64,000 bases of DNA from Paenibacillus sp. G2S3 (GTDB lineage: Bacteria > Bacillota > Bacilli > Paenibacillales > Paenibacillaceae): positions 2,356,001 through 2,420,000 of the forward strand of contig NZ_CP126095.1 of assembly GCF_030123105.1 (NCBI RefSeq), read 5' to 3'. This document shows, piece after piece, positions 18,390 through 27,607 of this stretch. Within the stretch, counting starts at the first letter, position 1; every line of letters starts with the position of its first letter. The notes under the pieces are model-generated. The model did not search any database. It was not told the origin of the DNA and was given only the letters and a program-made list of their open reading frames with translations. The position numbers were made by a program, and so were the translations under genes.

Positions 18390-18600
18390 ACTGGGCATAC
18401 CTTCTTTCTCTCTTAATCGCTGATTACACCTATATTGTAATGCGTTTACAAGAAAATTACTATACTCTCCGTTATGTACTCTGCATACTCGCACTGTAAA
18501 ATACTTTTCTTTTGTTCAAGAAAAGGCTAAAATTAAGAAGAAACCTACAGAAACGGGTAGACACGTGGATTAGTGAAGTACCCCTTAAGGAGCGAGAGCG

Positions 18601-19695
18601 GTGTTGTATCGTAATTTTGGTAAACCAATTTTCTTCAAGATTGATCCCGAGAAGGCTCACCATCTCGTCATAGGTGGATTGGATAAATCGTCATCAGTAC
18701 CCGGCGGAAGCGCGGCGCTACGTTTAATGTACGGAGTTCCTGAAACGGCGGATTTAGCGGTTGATTTGTTCGGTACGCATTTCCCAACACCAGTTGGACT
18801 TGCTGCAGGCTTGGATAAAAATGCCGAAGCTGTACTCGGATTCTCTTCGATCGGGTTTGGATTTATGGAAGTGGGCACGGTTACCCCTAAGGGTCAACCG
18901 GGTAATGATAGCCCACGTTTGTTCCGTCTTCCTTCGGATGAAGCACTGATTAATCGAATGGGCTTCAATAATGAAGGGGCTGATGCTATGGCACAGCGTC
19001 TGAAGAAATTAAAGAATCGGAGAATTCCTATAGCAGTTAATATTGGACGGAATAAGATAACTAGTAATGAAGCGGCTCATGAAGACTATCGTCAGTGCAT
19101 CCGTACGCTTTATCCGTACGGTGATTTTTTTGTGGTCAATATCAGCTCGCCGAATACACCTGGTCTACGCAATCTCCAGCATGGCAGTGAATTATCGTTC
19201 CTGCTGGCTCAAGTGAAGGAAGAAATGGAGATTCAGCGTAAAGCGACCGGGATTACCAAAAGCTTGTTGGTTAAGATAGCACCAGACGTAAGTGACGAAG
19301 AGCTGGAGTATATGGTTCAGACACTGACAGAAGCTGGTATGGATGGTATTATTGCTACGAATACTACATTGAACCGTGATGGACTTAGTCATGAAAAGGC
19401 TAATGAGACGGGGGGCTTAAGCGGCAAGCCGCTGCGCGACCGCTCAACGGAGATCATTCGCAGTATTTATCGCCAGACCGAAGGGAAGATGCCGATCATA
19501 GGATCAGGCGGCATTTTCACCAGTCAGGATGCGTATGACAAGATAAGAGCAGGTGCAAGTCTGGTCGAAATTTATACAGCTCTCATCTACGAAGGACCGG
19601 AGGTTAACCGCAAATTGCATGCCGGATTACGGCAGCTCTTACGGCGGGATGGATTCAGTCATATCTCTGAAGCAGTGGGCGCTGATCATCACTGA
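18601..19695 (+). CDS. pyrD: Dihydroorotate dehydrogenase, class 2 (quinone)
   Basis: Oxidises dihydroorotate to orotate in pyrimidine synthesis, passing electrons to the quinone pool at the membrane. The 364-residue protein shows the class 2 N-terminal amphipathic extension (MLYRNFGKPIFFKIDPEKAH) and the family stretches PVGLAAGLDKNAE, INRMGFNNEG, NISSPNTPGLRNLQ (with the class 2 catalytic Ser) and GLSGKPL. The GTG start has AAGGAG at eight bases. It stands apart from other pyr genes and is followed closely by a small alarmone synthetase gene. Confidence 0.92.
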   Translation: MLYRNFGKPIFFKIDPEKAHHLVIGGLDKSSSVPGGSAALRLMYGVPETADLAVDLFGTHFPTPVGLAAGLDKNAEAVLGFSSIGFGFMEVGTVTPKGQPGNDSPRLFRLPSDEALINRMGFNNEGADAMAQRLKKLKNRRIPIAVNIGRNKITSNEAAHEDYRQCIRTLYPYGDFFVVNISSPNTPGLRNLQHGSELSFLLAQVKEEMEIQRKATGITKSLLVKIAPDVSDEELEYMVQTLTEAGMDGIIATNTTLNRDGLSHEKANETGGLSGKPLRDRSTEIIRSIYRQTEGKMPIIGSGGIFTSQDAYDKIRAGASLVEIYTALIYEGPEVNRKLHAGLRQLLRRDGFSHISEAVGADHH

Positions 19696-19724
19696 GGAGA
19701 CGAAAGGACAGGAGGACGAAGGCG

Positions 19725-20537
19725 ATGGACGGCAGGGACTGGGGAACTTTTTTGCTTCCATATGAACAGACTGTGGAAGAATTGAAAGTTAAATTCAAAA
19801 CAATGCGTTCGGAGTTGAAGAAAAGAGAGGAATACACGCCGATAGAATTCGTAACTGGACGTGTAAAGCGGCTGTCAAGCATTCTGGAAAAGGCTAAACG
19901 GCTGAATGTGAAGATGGAAGATCTGGAGACGGGGATTGAAGATATTGCAGGAATTCGGATCATGTGCCAATTCGTCGAGGATATCCGCAGAGTGGCCGAA
20001 TATATCCGGGCCCGTAAGGATCTTGAAGTACTCTATGAGAAGGATTATATCACTAATTATAAAGAGAGCGGCTACCGCAGCTTCCATATGATTATTAAAT
20101 ATCCTGTGCAGACAGCACTTGGTCAGAAAATTGTGCTCGCGGAGATCCAAATTCGCACGCTAGCTATGAATTTCTGGGCAACCATAGAGCATTCCCTGAA
20201 CTATAAATATCGGGAAAGTCTACCCGATGAAATGCGTGTTCGACTAAAGACGGCAGCTGAAGCAGCATCGATCCTCGACAGCGAAATGTCCAGTATTCGG
20301 GAAGAGATTCTGGAAGCACAGAAGACATTCGAGGAAAACTCGAATATGACCACTCAGATTCTCAAAGCCATTCATCAATTGTATTTCTATCACTTGGTGA
20401 ATGAGGCTATAAATACGCAGGCTCGCTTTAACGAAATATGGCAGGTTCAGGATATGGAAGCGATGAAGGAGCTTCTGGATCATGTACGGGGACTTCTTTC
20501 CGCAGCTAAAAAGGATAGTTTGCCGGATGGCTTATGA
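19725..20537 (+). CDS. Small alarmone (p)ppGpp synthetase, RelQ/RelP-like
   Basis: Transfers pyrophosphate from ATP to GDP or GTP to make (p)ppGpp. The 270-residue chain contains only the synthetase domain: DLETGIEDIAGIRIMC, DYITNYKESGYRSFHM and EIQIRTLAMNFWATIEHSLN are the core motifs; no HD hydrolase, TGS or ACT domains are present. Residues after about 190 are a helical C-terminal extension, longer than in Bacillus RelQ (about 211 residues). It probably forms a tetramer like RelQ. It lies 29 bases after pyrD and its last codons overlap the DUF309 gene. Confidence 0.88.
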   Translation: MDGRDWGTFLLPYEQTVEELKVKFKTMRSELKKREEYTPIEFVTGRVKRLSSILEKAKRLNVKMEDLETGIEDIAGIRIMCQFVEDIRRVAEYIRARKDLEVLYEKDYITNYKESGYRSFHMIIKYPVQTALGQKIVLAEIQIRTLAMNFWATIEHSLNYKYRESLPDEMRVRLKTAAEAASILDSEMSSIREEILEAQKTFEENSNMTTQILKAIHQLYFYHLVNEAINTQARFNEIWQVQDMEAMKELLDHVRGLLSAAKKDSLPDGL

Positions 20538-20979
20538 ACCGTTGTACTTGGAATACCTAGTGTACTTTAATCGTGACAGGGATTATTTCGAATGTCACGA
20601 GGTGCTCGAAGAACTGTGGCTTGCGCAGAAACGAGATCCTTTGTACAAAGCTCTTCTCCAAGTAGCAGTAGGGCTATACCATTTTCGCAATCAGAATGTG
20701 CGAGGTGCAGCTATTATGCTGAGTGGAGCTTCTGCCAAACTGGAGGAATATCCAGCGGCGACACTCGGCATTAATCTGGCGAAGCTCGTGGAGGAAGTGA
20801 AAGATTATGTTCGGCGCTTAGCGTCATATGATGAGCGGCCATTTTCTTATTACGATCTGACCATAGATATTATTGATCCAAGTCTAGCGGACCAAGTGGA
20901 GACTGCAGCTGTAGCTATCACACCGAATAACCCTCAACGACGCGGTCCTCAGAGACCGACATCCTTTCATCGTAAGTAA
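20527..20979 (+). CDS. DUF309 family protein
   Basis: A 150-residue protein with the DUF309 signature FNRDRDYFECHEVLEELW (residues about 14-31), a helical bundle common in Firmicutes and cyanobacteria, of unknown function. The start at 20527 (MAYEPLYLEYL) overlaps the end of the alarmone synthetase by eleven bases and has AAGGATAG upstream; an earlier ATG at 20482 lies inside the neighbouring gene. Translational coupling with the alarmone synthetase is likely. Confidence 0.8.
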   Translation: MAYEPLYLEYLVYFNRDRDYFECHEVLEELWLAQKRDPLYKALLQVAVGLYHFRNQNVRGAAIMLSGASAKLEEYPAATLGINLAKLVEEVKDYVRRLASYDERPFSYYDLTIDIIDPSLADQVETAAVAITPNNPQRRGPQRPTSFHRK

Positions 20980-21008
20980 TAGATCCTCTATATATGAGTA
21001 TTGTATAA

Positions 21009-21040
21009 GGGACACCCGTAGGGGTGTTCCTTGAATCTTT
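21009..21040 (+). terminator. Weak terminator hairpin
   Basis: GGGACACCC with GGGTGTTCC (one G-T wobble) and a GTAG loop, followed by TTGAATCTTT, a poor T-tract. Confidence 0.4.
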
Positions 21041-21081
21041 AAACACCTAAATTTTTGCAATACTATCAGGAGGACGGCATC

Positions 21082-22602
21082 ATGGCGGCACAATTGCCCA
21101 GTTCTTTCAGCGAGCGTATGATGGAAATGCTGGGAACAGATTATAATCAATTTGCGGATTCCTACAAGGAGACCCCTTACGGAGGCGTCCGTGTTAACAC
21201 ATTAAAAATTTCCGTGGAGAGTTTAAAAGCCATAACTACTTTAGGGTTGGAACCTATTCCTTGGTGTCCGACAGGGTTTTATACAGAGACTGGGGCTAGA
21301 CCTGGTAAGCATCCTCACTACCATGCGGGATTGTATTACATTCAAGAGCCAAGTGCGATGGCACCTGTGGAGCTGCTTAATGTTGAGCCGGGAGATCGTG
21401 TACTTGATTTATGTGCCGCCCCTGGAGGAAAATCTACACAGATTTCTGCCAAGCTGTTAGGTGAAGGGTTATTGGTTAGTAATGATCTTCATCCAGAACG
21501 GACTAAAGCCCTAGCCAAAAATCTGGAGCTGTATGGGGTTCGAAATGGTATTGTACTGAACGAAAGTCCAGATCATATCGCGGCTGCATTCCCGCTTTTT
21601 TTTGACAAAATCTTAATTGATGCTCCCTGCTCTGGTGAAGGGATGTTCCGTAAAGATGAAGACATGGTGAAACAGTGGGATTCGAATACACCTGCCAAAT
21701 ACGCTGCAATGCAGAAGGATATTTTACGTTCAGCAGCAGCGGCGCTGGCACCGGGAGGTAGACTTGTCTATTCAACCTGTACATTTGCTACAGAAGAAAA
21801 TGAGGAAATTATAGCGGAGTTTCTGTCTAGTCACTCACAATTCTCGGTGGTAAAGGTAGGCGGTACAGGCTCATTCGCTCCTGGCTTCGGAGAACTCTCA
21901 GGAACGGCAAGATTGTGGCCGCATAAGGTGAAAGGCGAAGGACATTTCATGGCTGTACTGCAACATGAGGGAGCTAAGCTTTCTATGGAGGAACGTGATC
22001 ATTTAGAGGTCAAGTTAAATGAATCTACAATAAACACTACTCCAAAAGGTGCAGCACACGTTAAATCATCCAATAAATCAGAAGGAAGACGTGGGAAAGA
22101 AGGGAAACCTTCTCGCAAACCTACCGGTGGAGCTGACCGTGGCCGTCAGGGCTCAGGGGAAGAGCAAGCGTTGGCTGCATATGGTGATTTTATAAAAGAT
22201 CAGCTTGGCTGGGAGCCAAAAGGGTATCCGATTTTCTTCGGTGATCATCTGTACATCTCCCCATTATCTAAGGAAAGATTAAATGGTTTAAAGACGATTC
22301 GTCCGGGATGGTATGTAGGACAAATTCGTAACGGAAGATTTATTCCAGGGCATCCGATGGCTACAGCTTTGCATCCGGGTGAAAGCTGCCGAAGTGTCTC
22401 ACTCTCCAGCACGAATCATGAAGCTATTTCCTATCTTAAAGGAGAGACGTTGTCGATTGCTCAAGAACGTCTCTCTATTAGAATAGGAAGTGCCCAAAAG
22501 GGATACGTTCTGGTCTGCATTGATGGCTACAGTGCAGGCTGGGGTAAGTGGCAGGATGGCATACTCAAGAACGAATATCCCGCAGGCTGGAGGTGGATGT
22601 AA
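21082..22602 (+). CDS. RsmF-like rRNA (cytosine-C5)-methyltransferase
   Basis: A 506-residue SAM-dependent RNA m5C methyltransferase of the RsmB/NOP group. Motifs: SAM-binding VLDLCAAPGGKSTQ, catalytic DAPCSGEGMFRKD and YSTCTF. The C-terminal part (FFGDHLYISPL onward) matches the RsmF C-terminal PUA-like region. An insertion of about 60 charged, Lys/Gly-rich residues lies between the catalytic and C-terminal domains. The start at 21082 has AGGAGG eight bases before it. A paralogue occurs at 31811-33214. Overlaps nothing but is two bases from the pseudouridine synthase gene. Confidence 0.87.
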   Translation: MAAQLPSSFSERMMEMLGTDYNQFADSYKETPYGGVRVNTLKISVESLKAITTLGLEPIPWCPTGFYTETGARPGKHPHYHAGLYYIQEPSAMAPVELLNVEPGDRVLDLCAAPGGKSTQISAKLLGEGLLVSNDLHPERTKALAKNLELYGVRNGIVLNESPDHIAAAFPLFFDKILIDAPCSGEGMFRKDEDMVKQWDSNTPAKYAAMQKDILRSAAAALAPGGRLVYSTCTFATEENEEIIAEFLSSHSQFSVVKVGGTGSFAPGFGELSGTARLWPHKVKGEGHFMAVLQHEGAKLSMEERDHLEVKLNESTINTTPKGAAHVKSSNKSEGRRGKEGKPSRKPTGGADRGRQGSGEEQALAAYGDFIKDQLGWEPKGYPIFFGDHLYISPLSKERLNGLKTIRPGWYVGQIRNGRFIPGHPMATALHPGESCRSVSLSSTNHEAISYLKGETLSIAQERLSIRIGSAQKGYVLVCIDGYSAGWGKWQDGILKNEYPAGWRWM

Positions 22603-22604
22603 CG

Positions 22605-23369
22605 ATGAGCCAATCAGGAAAGCCCGCTAAAAAACAACGTTTAGATAAAGTGCTGTCCCATATTGGAGTGGGGTCGCGCAGTGATATCCGTAAACAAGCT
22701 AAACAAGGCTTAATATTGGTGAACGGGACAGTGGTTAAAGATAGTGGGTTCCATGTGGATCCTTATGCCGATAAAATAGAGGTAGGGGGAGAGGTTGTTA
22801 CCTACCGTGAATTCATATATCTTATGATGAACAAACCCCCGGGTGTCCTGTCAGCAACGGAGGACAAGCGGGATCGGACAGTCTTGGATCTTTTAAAGCA
22901 TGAATATGCACAATTTGAGCCGTTTCCTGTAGGAAGACTAGATAAGGATACTGTGGGCCTGCTGCTGATCACTAACGATGGGAAGCTTGCCCATGAATTA
23001 CTGTCGCCACGTAAGCATGTCCCGAAAACGTACGAGGCAACCATCGAGGGCGAGGTAGATGCGGATGATGTCGCGGCCTTTGCAGCAGGGGTGGAGCTGG
23101 AAGATGGCTACGTTACTTTACCTGCACACTTAACCATTCTTGGAAGAGAGCGCGGAAGTAAAGTGATTTCTCATATTTCACTTATCATCACTGAGGGGAA
23201 ATTTCATCAGGTGAAGCGTATGTTTCAGGCGGTTGGCAAAAAAGTCACTTTTCTGAAACGTGTATCTATGGGAGAATTGAAGCTGGATGAAAGTCTGCCG
23301 CTGGGAGCTTGTCGGGAACTGACGTTAGAGGAACTGGCACTCTTAGGCACAGATGGGTCAGAAGGATAG
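22605..23369 (+). CDS. RsuA-type rRNA pseudouridine synthase
   Basis: A 254-residue pseudouridine synthase: an N-terminal S4 RNA-binding domain (QRLDKVLSHIGVGSRSDIRKQAKQG region) followed by the catalytic domain with the family motif GRLDKDTVGLLLITNDG (catalytic Asp). EGKFHQVKRMFQAVG is the conserved C-terminal block. It modifies 16S rRNA, by analogy with RsuA. The start at 22605 follows the methyltransferase stop by two bases with GGAGGTGG upstream, so both rRNA-modifying enzymes are co-expressed. Confidence 0.88.
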   Translation: MSQSGKPAKKQRLDKVLSHIGVGSRSDIRKQAKQGLILVNGTVVKDSGFHVDPYADKIEVGGEVVTYREFIYLMMNKPPGVLSATEDKRDRTVLDLLKHEYAQFEPFPVGRLDKDTVGLLLITNDGKLAHELLSPRKHVPKTYEATIEGEVDADDVAAFAAGVELEDGYVTLPAHLTILGRERGSKVISHISLIITEGKFHQVKRMFQAVGKKVTFLKRVSMGELKLDESLPLGACRELTLEELALLGTDGSEG

Positions 23370-23475
23370 TAGAGAAAATGATATATAAATTGATATATAT
23401 ATATTGAATTTGGAAACTTGGGATAAGAGAAGGGAGAGACGGAGGGGAATTTTGGAACTGTAAGAGCGATAGCGA

Positions 23476-23543
23476 CCGCCTTTGTTTCCGGATTTCATCC
23501 GCTTTTAAACGGTATAAATTAAGAAATCTGGAAACAACAGCGG
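23476..23543. repeat. Imperfect long hairpin, probable dispersed intergenic repeat
   Basis: TGTTTCCGGATTTC (23483-23496) pairs with GAAATCTGGAAACA (23523-23536) with one mismatch, flanked by CCGC and GCGG and with an inner CCGCTTTTAAACGG. The 23370-23642 gap holds this element and an AT-repeat near 23380-23402 and no gene. Confidence 0.55.
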
Positions 23544-23642
23544 CTGGAAGTCCAAACATTCACCATAGTTGCGACTGACACTTAACACAAAAAGCCTCAA
23601 GTTCAATTATATATAGAAAAAGAAAGACAAGGATGGTGGAGT

Positions 23643-24443
23643 ATGAGATACAAACTGATTGCACTAGATGTGGACGGTACGCTATTAAATGATGATCACC
23701 ACTTAAGCTCTGAGAATAAGGAAGCTATTGCTGAGGTTACACGTCTTGGCGGTCAAATCGTATTGTGTACGGGACGCAGTCCACAGAACTCGATTCCTTT
23801 CATGGAGGAAATGGGGCTGACTGGTTACGTGCTTGGTCACAATGGAGCAGCGACGGTACGAGTGGAAGATCGAGAAGTGCTGCACCAATATGGTATGGAT
23901 GCACGTGGTCTTGACCCCTATATTGACTATTGCCGTAAGCACAATATTCATTATGATGTGAATACTGCTTTTGATATGTATGTTGATAATGTAGAGAATC
24001 TGACTAAAGAAGCTAATTATATGTATGAGCACTTCCGTATTGTGCCAGCGACGCTGCCCGCATGGGAAGATTTCCGTGAACCGGTTGTTAAGTTTACTGT
24101 ATTTACACAGCCAGAAATCCTTGACGAAGCTGAACGGGAATGGCGTACTTGGGCTCCTGAGTACAATATTTTGCGGAGTGGTGAATTTTTCGTTGATTTG
24201 ATGCATCCCGAATCTTCTAAGGGAAACGCATTAAGAAATCTCGCTGTGAAGCTGGGAATTCCGCAAGAAGAAGTCCTCTCAATCGGTAATTATTTTAATG
24301 ATATTTCTATGCTTACCTATGCGGGGATGGGCGTGGCGATGGATAATTCTCCTGTAGAGGTAAAAGCGGCAGCGAATGCTGTTACGGGTTCGAACAATGA
24401 GCATGGTGTGCGTGATGCGCTCGTTAAATATTGTTTATCCTAA
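23643..24443 (+). CDS. Cof-type HAD-IIB phosphatase
   Basis: A 266-residue cytosolic HAD hydrolase, dephosphorylating sugar phosphates or nucleotide/flavin phosphates. Motif I is ALDVDGTLLND, motif II CTGRSPQ, motif III Lys in the KGNALRNLA stretch, motif IV IGNYFNDISML. The cap is type IIB between residues 80 and 190. Substrate is not predictable from sequence. AAGGATGGTGG precedes the ATG and a strong terminator follows, so it is a single-gene unit. Confidence 0.87.
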   Translation: MRYKLIALDVDGTLLNDDHHLSSENKEAIAEVTRLGGQIVLCTGRSPQNSIPFMEEMGLTGYVLGHNGAATVRVEDREVLHQYGMDARGLDPYIDYCRKHNIHYDVNTAFDMYVDNVENLTKEANYMYEHFRIVPATLPAWEDFREPVVKFTVFTQPEILDEAEREWRTWAPEYNILRSGEFFVDLMHPESSKGNALRNLAVKLGIPQEEVLSIGNYFNDISMLTYAGMGVAMDNSPVEVKAAANAVTGSNNEHGVRDALVKYCLS

Positions 24444-24475
24444 TCTTTTTGAGCTTGTAAAATAAGTTTACATGC

Positions 24476-24516
24476 AAAGCATAAAGCGGACTGAAGTCTG
24501 TTTTATGCTTTTTTTT
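24476..24516 (+). terminator. HAD phosphatase gene terminator
   Basis: AAAGCATAAA pairs with TTTTATGCTTT, an inner ACTGAAGT hairpin is present, and TTTTTTT follows. Confidence 0.85.
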
Positions 24517-24556
24517 GCTCGATTCATGGCAGCAGCGAACTGGAAGTGAGATCCGT

Positions 24557-24735
24557 AAAGAATAGTTAAATATAAAATCGACCTACCAATTATTAGGGTT
24601 TTAGTACATGCTATTTATGTGATTAATAATCTGAATGAATTTAATAGTGTATGAAATATCATGTTGTAACTATTATATTGAAAAGGTATTATAGGTTAGG
24701 TGTAAATTTACATTTTTGAGAATTAACTATTCTTT
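24557..24735. repeat. 13-base inverted repeat flanking the serine hydrolase promoter
   Basis: AAAGAATAGTTAA (24557-24569) and TTAACTATTCTTT (24723-24735) are exact inverted copies 153 bases apart. No target duplication or transposase is seen. It may be a distal operator pair or a degraded miniature element. Confidence 0.3.
24664..24692 (+). promoter_or_regulatory. Promoter of the serine hydrolase/ABC operon
   Basis: TTGTAA, 17-base spacer, TATTAT; 71 bases before the coding start. Confidence 0.6.
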
Positions 24736-24762
24736 TTAATGAATGATAGGGGAGTGCGAATC

Positions 24763-25935
24763 ATGTTATCATCCACAGAGCTTAGCAAGCTGAACGAAGT
24801 GAATTACAGGGAGGACCGATTAGAGGCACTTAATCATTTTTATGAGGATCTCTGTAATAAGAAAGTAGCCGATGGCTATATTTATTCTCTTAGTCGTTAT
24901 GGAAAAATATTTGCTAATGGAGCGGGGGGACGCTTCAGTTACGAAGAAGATAGCGACCAAAAGTTGAAAACGGATACAATTTTTCGAATCGCTTCTATTA
25001 CTAAGCTGTTTACGGCAACAGCGATCTGGCAGCTAGCAGATGATGGTAAAATTTTTATGGGGCAGCCAGTTAGTTCTATTCTTCCGGAGTTTGATGCCGA
25101 TCCTTTTAAGCCGATTACAATTGCTCATTTACTGACTCATACCTCCGGCATCGCACCTGATCATGGCACTATAAGTGATACCTACTATAAAAGTGCATGG
25201 TGGTATATTTATGAATCAGAGCTTGGAAAAGAAAACTGGATTAAAGCTGGACTTTCCTATGGCATTCGTTTTCCGGTAGGGACTCAATGGATGTATTCAT
25301 CGTTCGGATACGTGGTTCTTGGTGCAATTATCGAGAAAATAACAGGTGTTTTTGCAGAAGATTACATAATGGACAACATTGTAAAACCGTTAGGCATGAC
25401 AGATACTTTCTTTGATATACCGCCTGAGAAAGCTGGTAGGATCGCTATTCGTTCGGAAGAGGCCAAGGAATATCTTCAGAAGCTGCAAAACGGGGCAATT
25501 ACGGATGAAGAACAAAGGTCTGAGGAAGAAATCAAGACACCCGGAACTGGTGGGGGACTGTACTCAACCGTTAATGATCTACAGAGGTTCGGAATTATGC
25601 TGCTTAACCAAGGGGAATACGAAGGTGGTCATATCTTAAGTCGAATGGCTGTTCAGAGAATGACCAAGCGGTTCAATTCTGAGAAACTTCCAAACTACGC
25701 ATGGGGAGATGGAGGAGCGGATAGACCATACGGTCTTGGGCCAGACCTTCGATATAATGAAAGTACTTCTTATTCTGAAGGTACTTTTTTTCACGAAGGA
25801 TGGGGGTCTTGTTCCTTGGTCGTTGATCCGGTAGAAAAGCTGATTGCCGTTTGGTATATCCCTTTTCATAAAAATATATGGGACGGTAGAGGGATTTTCG
25901 GCACAAACAATGTGATCTGGTCCGGACTCGAATAA
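24763..25935 (+). CDS. Beta-lactamase/PBP-like serine hydrolase
   Basis: A 390-residue serine hydrolase of the class C beta-lactamase/esterase fold. The nucleophile is Ser78 in FRIASITK (SxxK with Lys81), the second motif is Tyr in MYSSFGYVVLG, and FFHEGWGS is the HxG equivalent of the third motif. There is no signal peptide, so it is probably cytosolic or an esterase/peptidase rather than a secreted lactamase. The start at 24763 has AGGGGAG eight bases upstream. It precedes a three-gene ABC exporter by 49 bases. Confidence 0.85.
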   Translation: MLSSTELSKLNEVNYREDRLEALNHFYEDLCNKKVADGYIYSLSRYGKIFANGAGGRFSYEEDSDQKLKTDTIFRIASITKLFTATAIWQLADDGKIFMGQPVSSILPEFDADPFKPITIAHLLTHTSGIAPDHGTISDTYYKSAWWYIYESELGKENWIKAGLSYGIRFPVGTQWMYSSFGYVVLGAIIEKITGVFAEDYIMDNIVKPLGMTDTFFDIPPEKAGRIAIRSEEAKEYLQKLQNGAITDEEQRSEEEIKTPGTGGGLYSTVNDLQRFGIMLLNQGEYEGGHILSRMAVQRMTKRFNSEKLPNYAWGDGGADRPYGLGPDLRYNESTSYSEGTFFHEGWGSCSLVVDPVEKLIAVWYIPFHKNIWDGRGIFGTNNVIWSGLE

Positions 25936-25984
25936 GAAAAAGGTTAAATGTTGTGAGATATCAAAGATGGGCAGGATGTGACTT

Positions 25985-26806
25985 ATGTTTGAGATGATAA
26001 AGCACCGCTTTCGCGTTATGAGAGCGGTTGCTTTTGTTACGTATAAGGAATGGAGTGCGTACAGAACGCATTCGATGGTTTCTATTTTTGTAGGCCCGGT
26101 ATATTTTTTAGTGCAGTATTATATATGGAGCGCTGTTTATAGTGGGGAATCCTCTATTAACGGGATGTCGCTCTCGCAGATGCTCTCTTATTTTTGCGCC
26201 ACGATGTTGATCAACTACTTGACCATGGATTTTGCCGATTGGAACTTGCAAATGCTCATTCGCACCGGGAAATTCATTACGTTCTCTTTAAGACCAATGA
26301 ATCATATGTTCTATGCATTGTCTCAGAAGGCAGGACATAGGGTACTTGGGCTTCTATTTGAATTTATACCCTGTTTTATGATCTTCTTCTTTATTTTTCA
26401 TATTGATGTTTTACCCGCAAATTTACTATACGCAATGCTATCGATAGCTATGGCGTTCATGATGAATTTTTTCATCCACTATAGTATTGGAATGGTGGCC
26501 TTTTGGTTGGTGCAATCCTCCAGTATTCGTAATTTTTTCAGTCTTTGTGAGGGGATATTCTCAGGATCACTGATTCCATTAGTCTTTTTTCCAAAGTCCC
26601 TACAGATGGCTTCCTTTTTCTTACCGTTTCAATATACGACCTTTCTGCCTGCAATGGTCTATACGGGTAGCTATACTTTAGCTGATATAACCTTACCTAT
26701 TCCTCAAGTTTTGTTACTGCAGTTTGCAGCCGTTATTATTGCTGGAATAGTCTGCCGGGTGCTGTATGCGGTATCGCTTAAGCATTTTACGGGGGTGGGT
26801 GCATGA
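25985..26806 (+). CDS. ABC-2 type transporter permease (COG4587-like)
   Basis: A 273-residue membrane protein with about six helices, resembling the first of the paired permeases encoded with COG4586-type ATPases. The segment YKEWSAYRTHSM after the N terminus is typical. Substrate is unknown; relatives export peptides or drugs. It overlaps the next permease gene by four bases (ATGA), indicating translational coupling and a heteromeric membrane unit. Confidence 0.82.
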   Translation: MFEMIKHRFRVMRAVAFVTYKEWSAYRTHSMVSIFVGPVYFLVQYYIWSAVYSGESSINGMSLSQMLSYFCATMLINYLTMDFADWNLQMLIRTGKFITFSLRPMNHMFYALSQKAGHRVLGLLFEFIPCFMIFFFIFHIDVLPANLLYAMLSIAMAFMMNFFIHYSIGMVAFWLVQSSSIRNFFSLCEGIFSGSLIPLVFFPKSLQMASFFLPFQYTTFLPAMVYTGSYTLADITLPIPQVLLLQFAAVIIAGIVCRVLYAVSLKHFTGVGA

Positions 26807-27585
26807 AACGTATATATCTAATCTACAAAACTTGTATGAAGGCGAATATTGCTTCTGCGATCACCTATCGCGTGAATTTTATTCTAAATAGCCTTATCAT
26901 GCTCATAGGGAATGTGTTGTTTCCGCTAGTAACGGTGTTCATCTATAATTCGAATGCTTCATTTGAAGGATGGACCTTTAAAGAGGCACTATTAATTCAA
27001 TCGGTTTTCATTTTGTCTACGGCTTGTGCCGGGATTTTTTTCAACGGAATCATGTGGAATACGATGTCCCATGTAGTAGAAGGGACTTTGGAAGTGGTAT
27101 TAATTAAACCAACCTCGAGCCTTTTTTTACTGTTGGCCAGATCTTTTGAATTCGAAAGTATCGGGCTTTTAGGTGGAGGAGTAGTCATGTTCGTATATGC
27201 ACTTAGTGGAATCGAAGGGATGACTTTTAGCTCTTGGTTGTTGTTCCTATTGTTGTTTGGAGCTGGGCTATTGGTCATGTTTGGCGTGGCGCTCATTGTT
27301 GCAGCGATTTCCTTCAAATGGGTAGCAAATTCTCGTTTGCCGGAGATGTTTGAGAGCGTTAAATCTTTTGGACGGTATCCGGGGACGATTTTCCCTAAAG
27401 CAGTCGTAGCCGTAAGTTCGTTTTTGTTCCCGGTTTCCATGATTGCCTATTTTCCAGCTTCTACACTGATCGGACGGTCGGAAGGTTATTTTTTCATAGC
27501 GATTATTCCTTGTGTGTTATTTGCTGCCTTCGGAATTTGGCTCTATACGTACATGCTTCGTAGTTACAAAAGTGCCGGAGGATGA
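26803..27585 (+). CDS. ABC-2 type transporter permease (COG3694-like)
   Basis: A 260-residue membrane protein with six hydrophobic segments, the second permease of the pair. The N-terminal YRVNFILNSLIMLIGNVLF helix and the segment GTLEVVLIKPTSSLFLLL are characteristic of this group. Forms the pore with the preceding gene product and the following ATPase. Confidence 0.82.
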   Translation: MKRIYLIYKTCMKANIASAITYRVNFILNSLIMLIGNVLFPLVTVFIYNSNASFEGWTFKEALLIQSVFILSTACAGIFFNGIMWNTMSHVVEGTLEVVLIKPTSSLFLLLARSFEFESIGLLGGGVVMFVYALSGIEGMTFSSWLLFLLLFGAGLLVMFGVALIVAAISFKWVANSRLPEMFESVKSFGRYPGTIFPKAVVAVSSFLFPVSMIAYFPASTLIGRSEGYFFIAIIPCVLFAAFGIWLYTYMLRSYKSAGG

Positions 27586-27607
27586 ATTTGTATGAAGGAG
27601 AATTACA

